This document shows, in pieces, positions 14,096-14,333 of a DNA stretch of 14,333 bases. The position numbers and the translations under genes are program-made. The stretch is taken from the NCBI GenBank assembly GCA_963169475.1, contig CAUJFT010000213.1, positions 1 through 14,333 on the forward strand, read 5' to 3'. This stretch comes from Bacteroidota bacterium (GTDB taxonomy: Bacteria > Bacteroidota > Bacteroidia > J057). A model generated the notes under the pieces. The model saw only the letters and a program-made list of their open reading frames with translations, did not search any database and was not told where the DNA came from. Each line of letters starts with the position of its first letter. The first letter of the stretch is position 1.

Positions 14096-14333
14096 TTAAG
14101 GATTCTTTTTTAGATTCCCTATCATTTTTTTGTAATAATCCGCTTTTTCGGGGTTATTCGTTGCGGTATAAAGATTGATTAGATTTTGAACTAAGTTGGG
14201 AGTGGGGGCTACGGCGAGAGATTGTTCGTAGTAATTGATAGCCTCTGCGTATTTTCCTTGATTGTGATAAGCAGCTCCCAAATTAGAGAGGATATTCCCT
14301 CTTTCGGGATTATTGCTTTGCAGGGCTTGTTCA
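14096..14333 (-). CDS. TPR-repeat protein, C-terminal part (5' end outside window)
   Basis: The frame is open to the window edge (E-Q-A-L-Q-S-N-N-P-E-R-G...) with no start, so only the last 78 residues are visible. They contain one clear tetratricopeptide repeat, NLGAAYHNQGKYAEAINYYE, followed by a second degenerate one, LINLYTATNNPEKADYYKK. The Ala/Tyr/Gly/Ala-P spacing is canonical. TPR units bind proteins, and here the partner is unknown. The stop lies 25 bp before the GT2 start on the same strand, so it is likely the first visible gene of the glycosyltransferase operon. Confidence 0.85.
   Translation of the reverse strand, partial: EQALQSNNPERGNILSNLGAAYHNQGKYAEAINYYEQSLAVAPTPNLVQNLINLYTATNNPEKADYYKKMIGNLKKNP

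Noticed and set aside
1..14333. Sigma-54 (-24/-12) promoters that RpoN could use
   Set aside because: I looked for TGGCAC followed by TTGC at the right spacing on both strands. Several TGGCAC occurrences exist, but none has the -12 element.
1..14333. tRNA, rRNA, CRISPR array, insertion sequence or prophage genes
   Set aside because: Intergenic gaps are at most about 210 bp. None shows cloverleaf-like or repeat-spacer structure, and no transposase, integrase or phage motif is present.

Overview
The window is AT-rich and almost fully coding. It looks like a chromosomal segment from a Bacteroidota bacterium. The evidence is family resemblance and signals rather than a marker gene. Exported proteins end their signal peptides in A-Q or G-Q, starts have little or no Shine-Dalgarno, and several minus-strand genes carry the Bacteroidota-type promoter TTTG-N19/20-TAnnTTTG. 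I cannot place it below phylum level.

Layout: four plus-strand genes (1-5071) meet a long minus-strand block (5082-14333) at a 10-bp convergent junction. The plus block holds the 3' part of an alpha/beta-hydrolase gene that has lost the usual catalytic His, a class III PLP aminotransferase, the tRNA dimethylallyltransferase gene miaA (overlapping the aminotransferase by up to 35 bp), and a 7TM-HD membrane phosphohydrolase of the PgpH type. PgpH is known as a c-di-AMP phosphodiesterase. The spacing suggests the last three are co-transcribed.

The minus block, read from its 5' side at high coordinates, starts with a three-gene unit that runs in from beyond the window: a TPR protein (partial), a GT2 polyprenyl-phosphate sugar transferase with two C-terminal membrane helices, and a large polytopic GT-C-like membrane protein. 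The last two are joined stop-to-start as TAAATG. This matches the two-step logic of ArnC/ArnT or GtrB/GtrII: load a sugar onto a lipid carrier, then transfer it outside the membrane. It is the most system-like element here.

Next come an outer-membrane beta-barrel protein with an elaborate leader and promoter region and a strong 14-bp terminator, an alpha/beta hydrolase with an intact triad, an Lrp/AsnC regulator, and the sigma-54 gene rpoN. The block ends with a periplasmic OmpA-like protein with its own promoter and terminator, a small secreted Bacteroidota-type protein with a CxxCGG motif, and a GNAT acetyltransferase. No stretch longer than about 210 bp lacks a gene. I saw no RNA gene, insertion sequence, CRISPR array or phage gene. 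The window reads as ordinary core and envelope chromosome with a few unusual points rather than as a mobile island.
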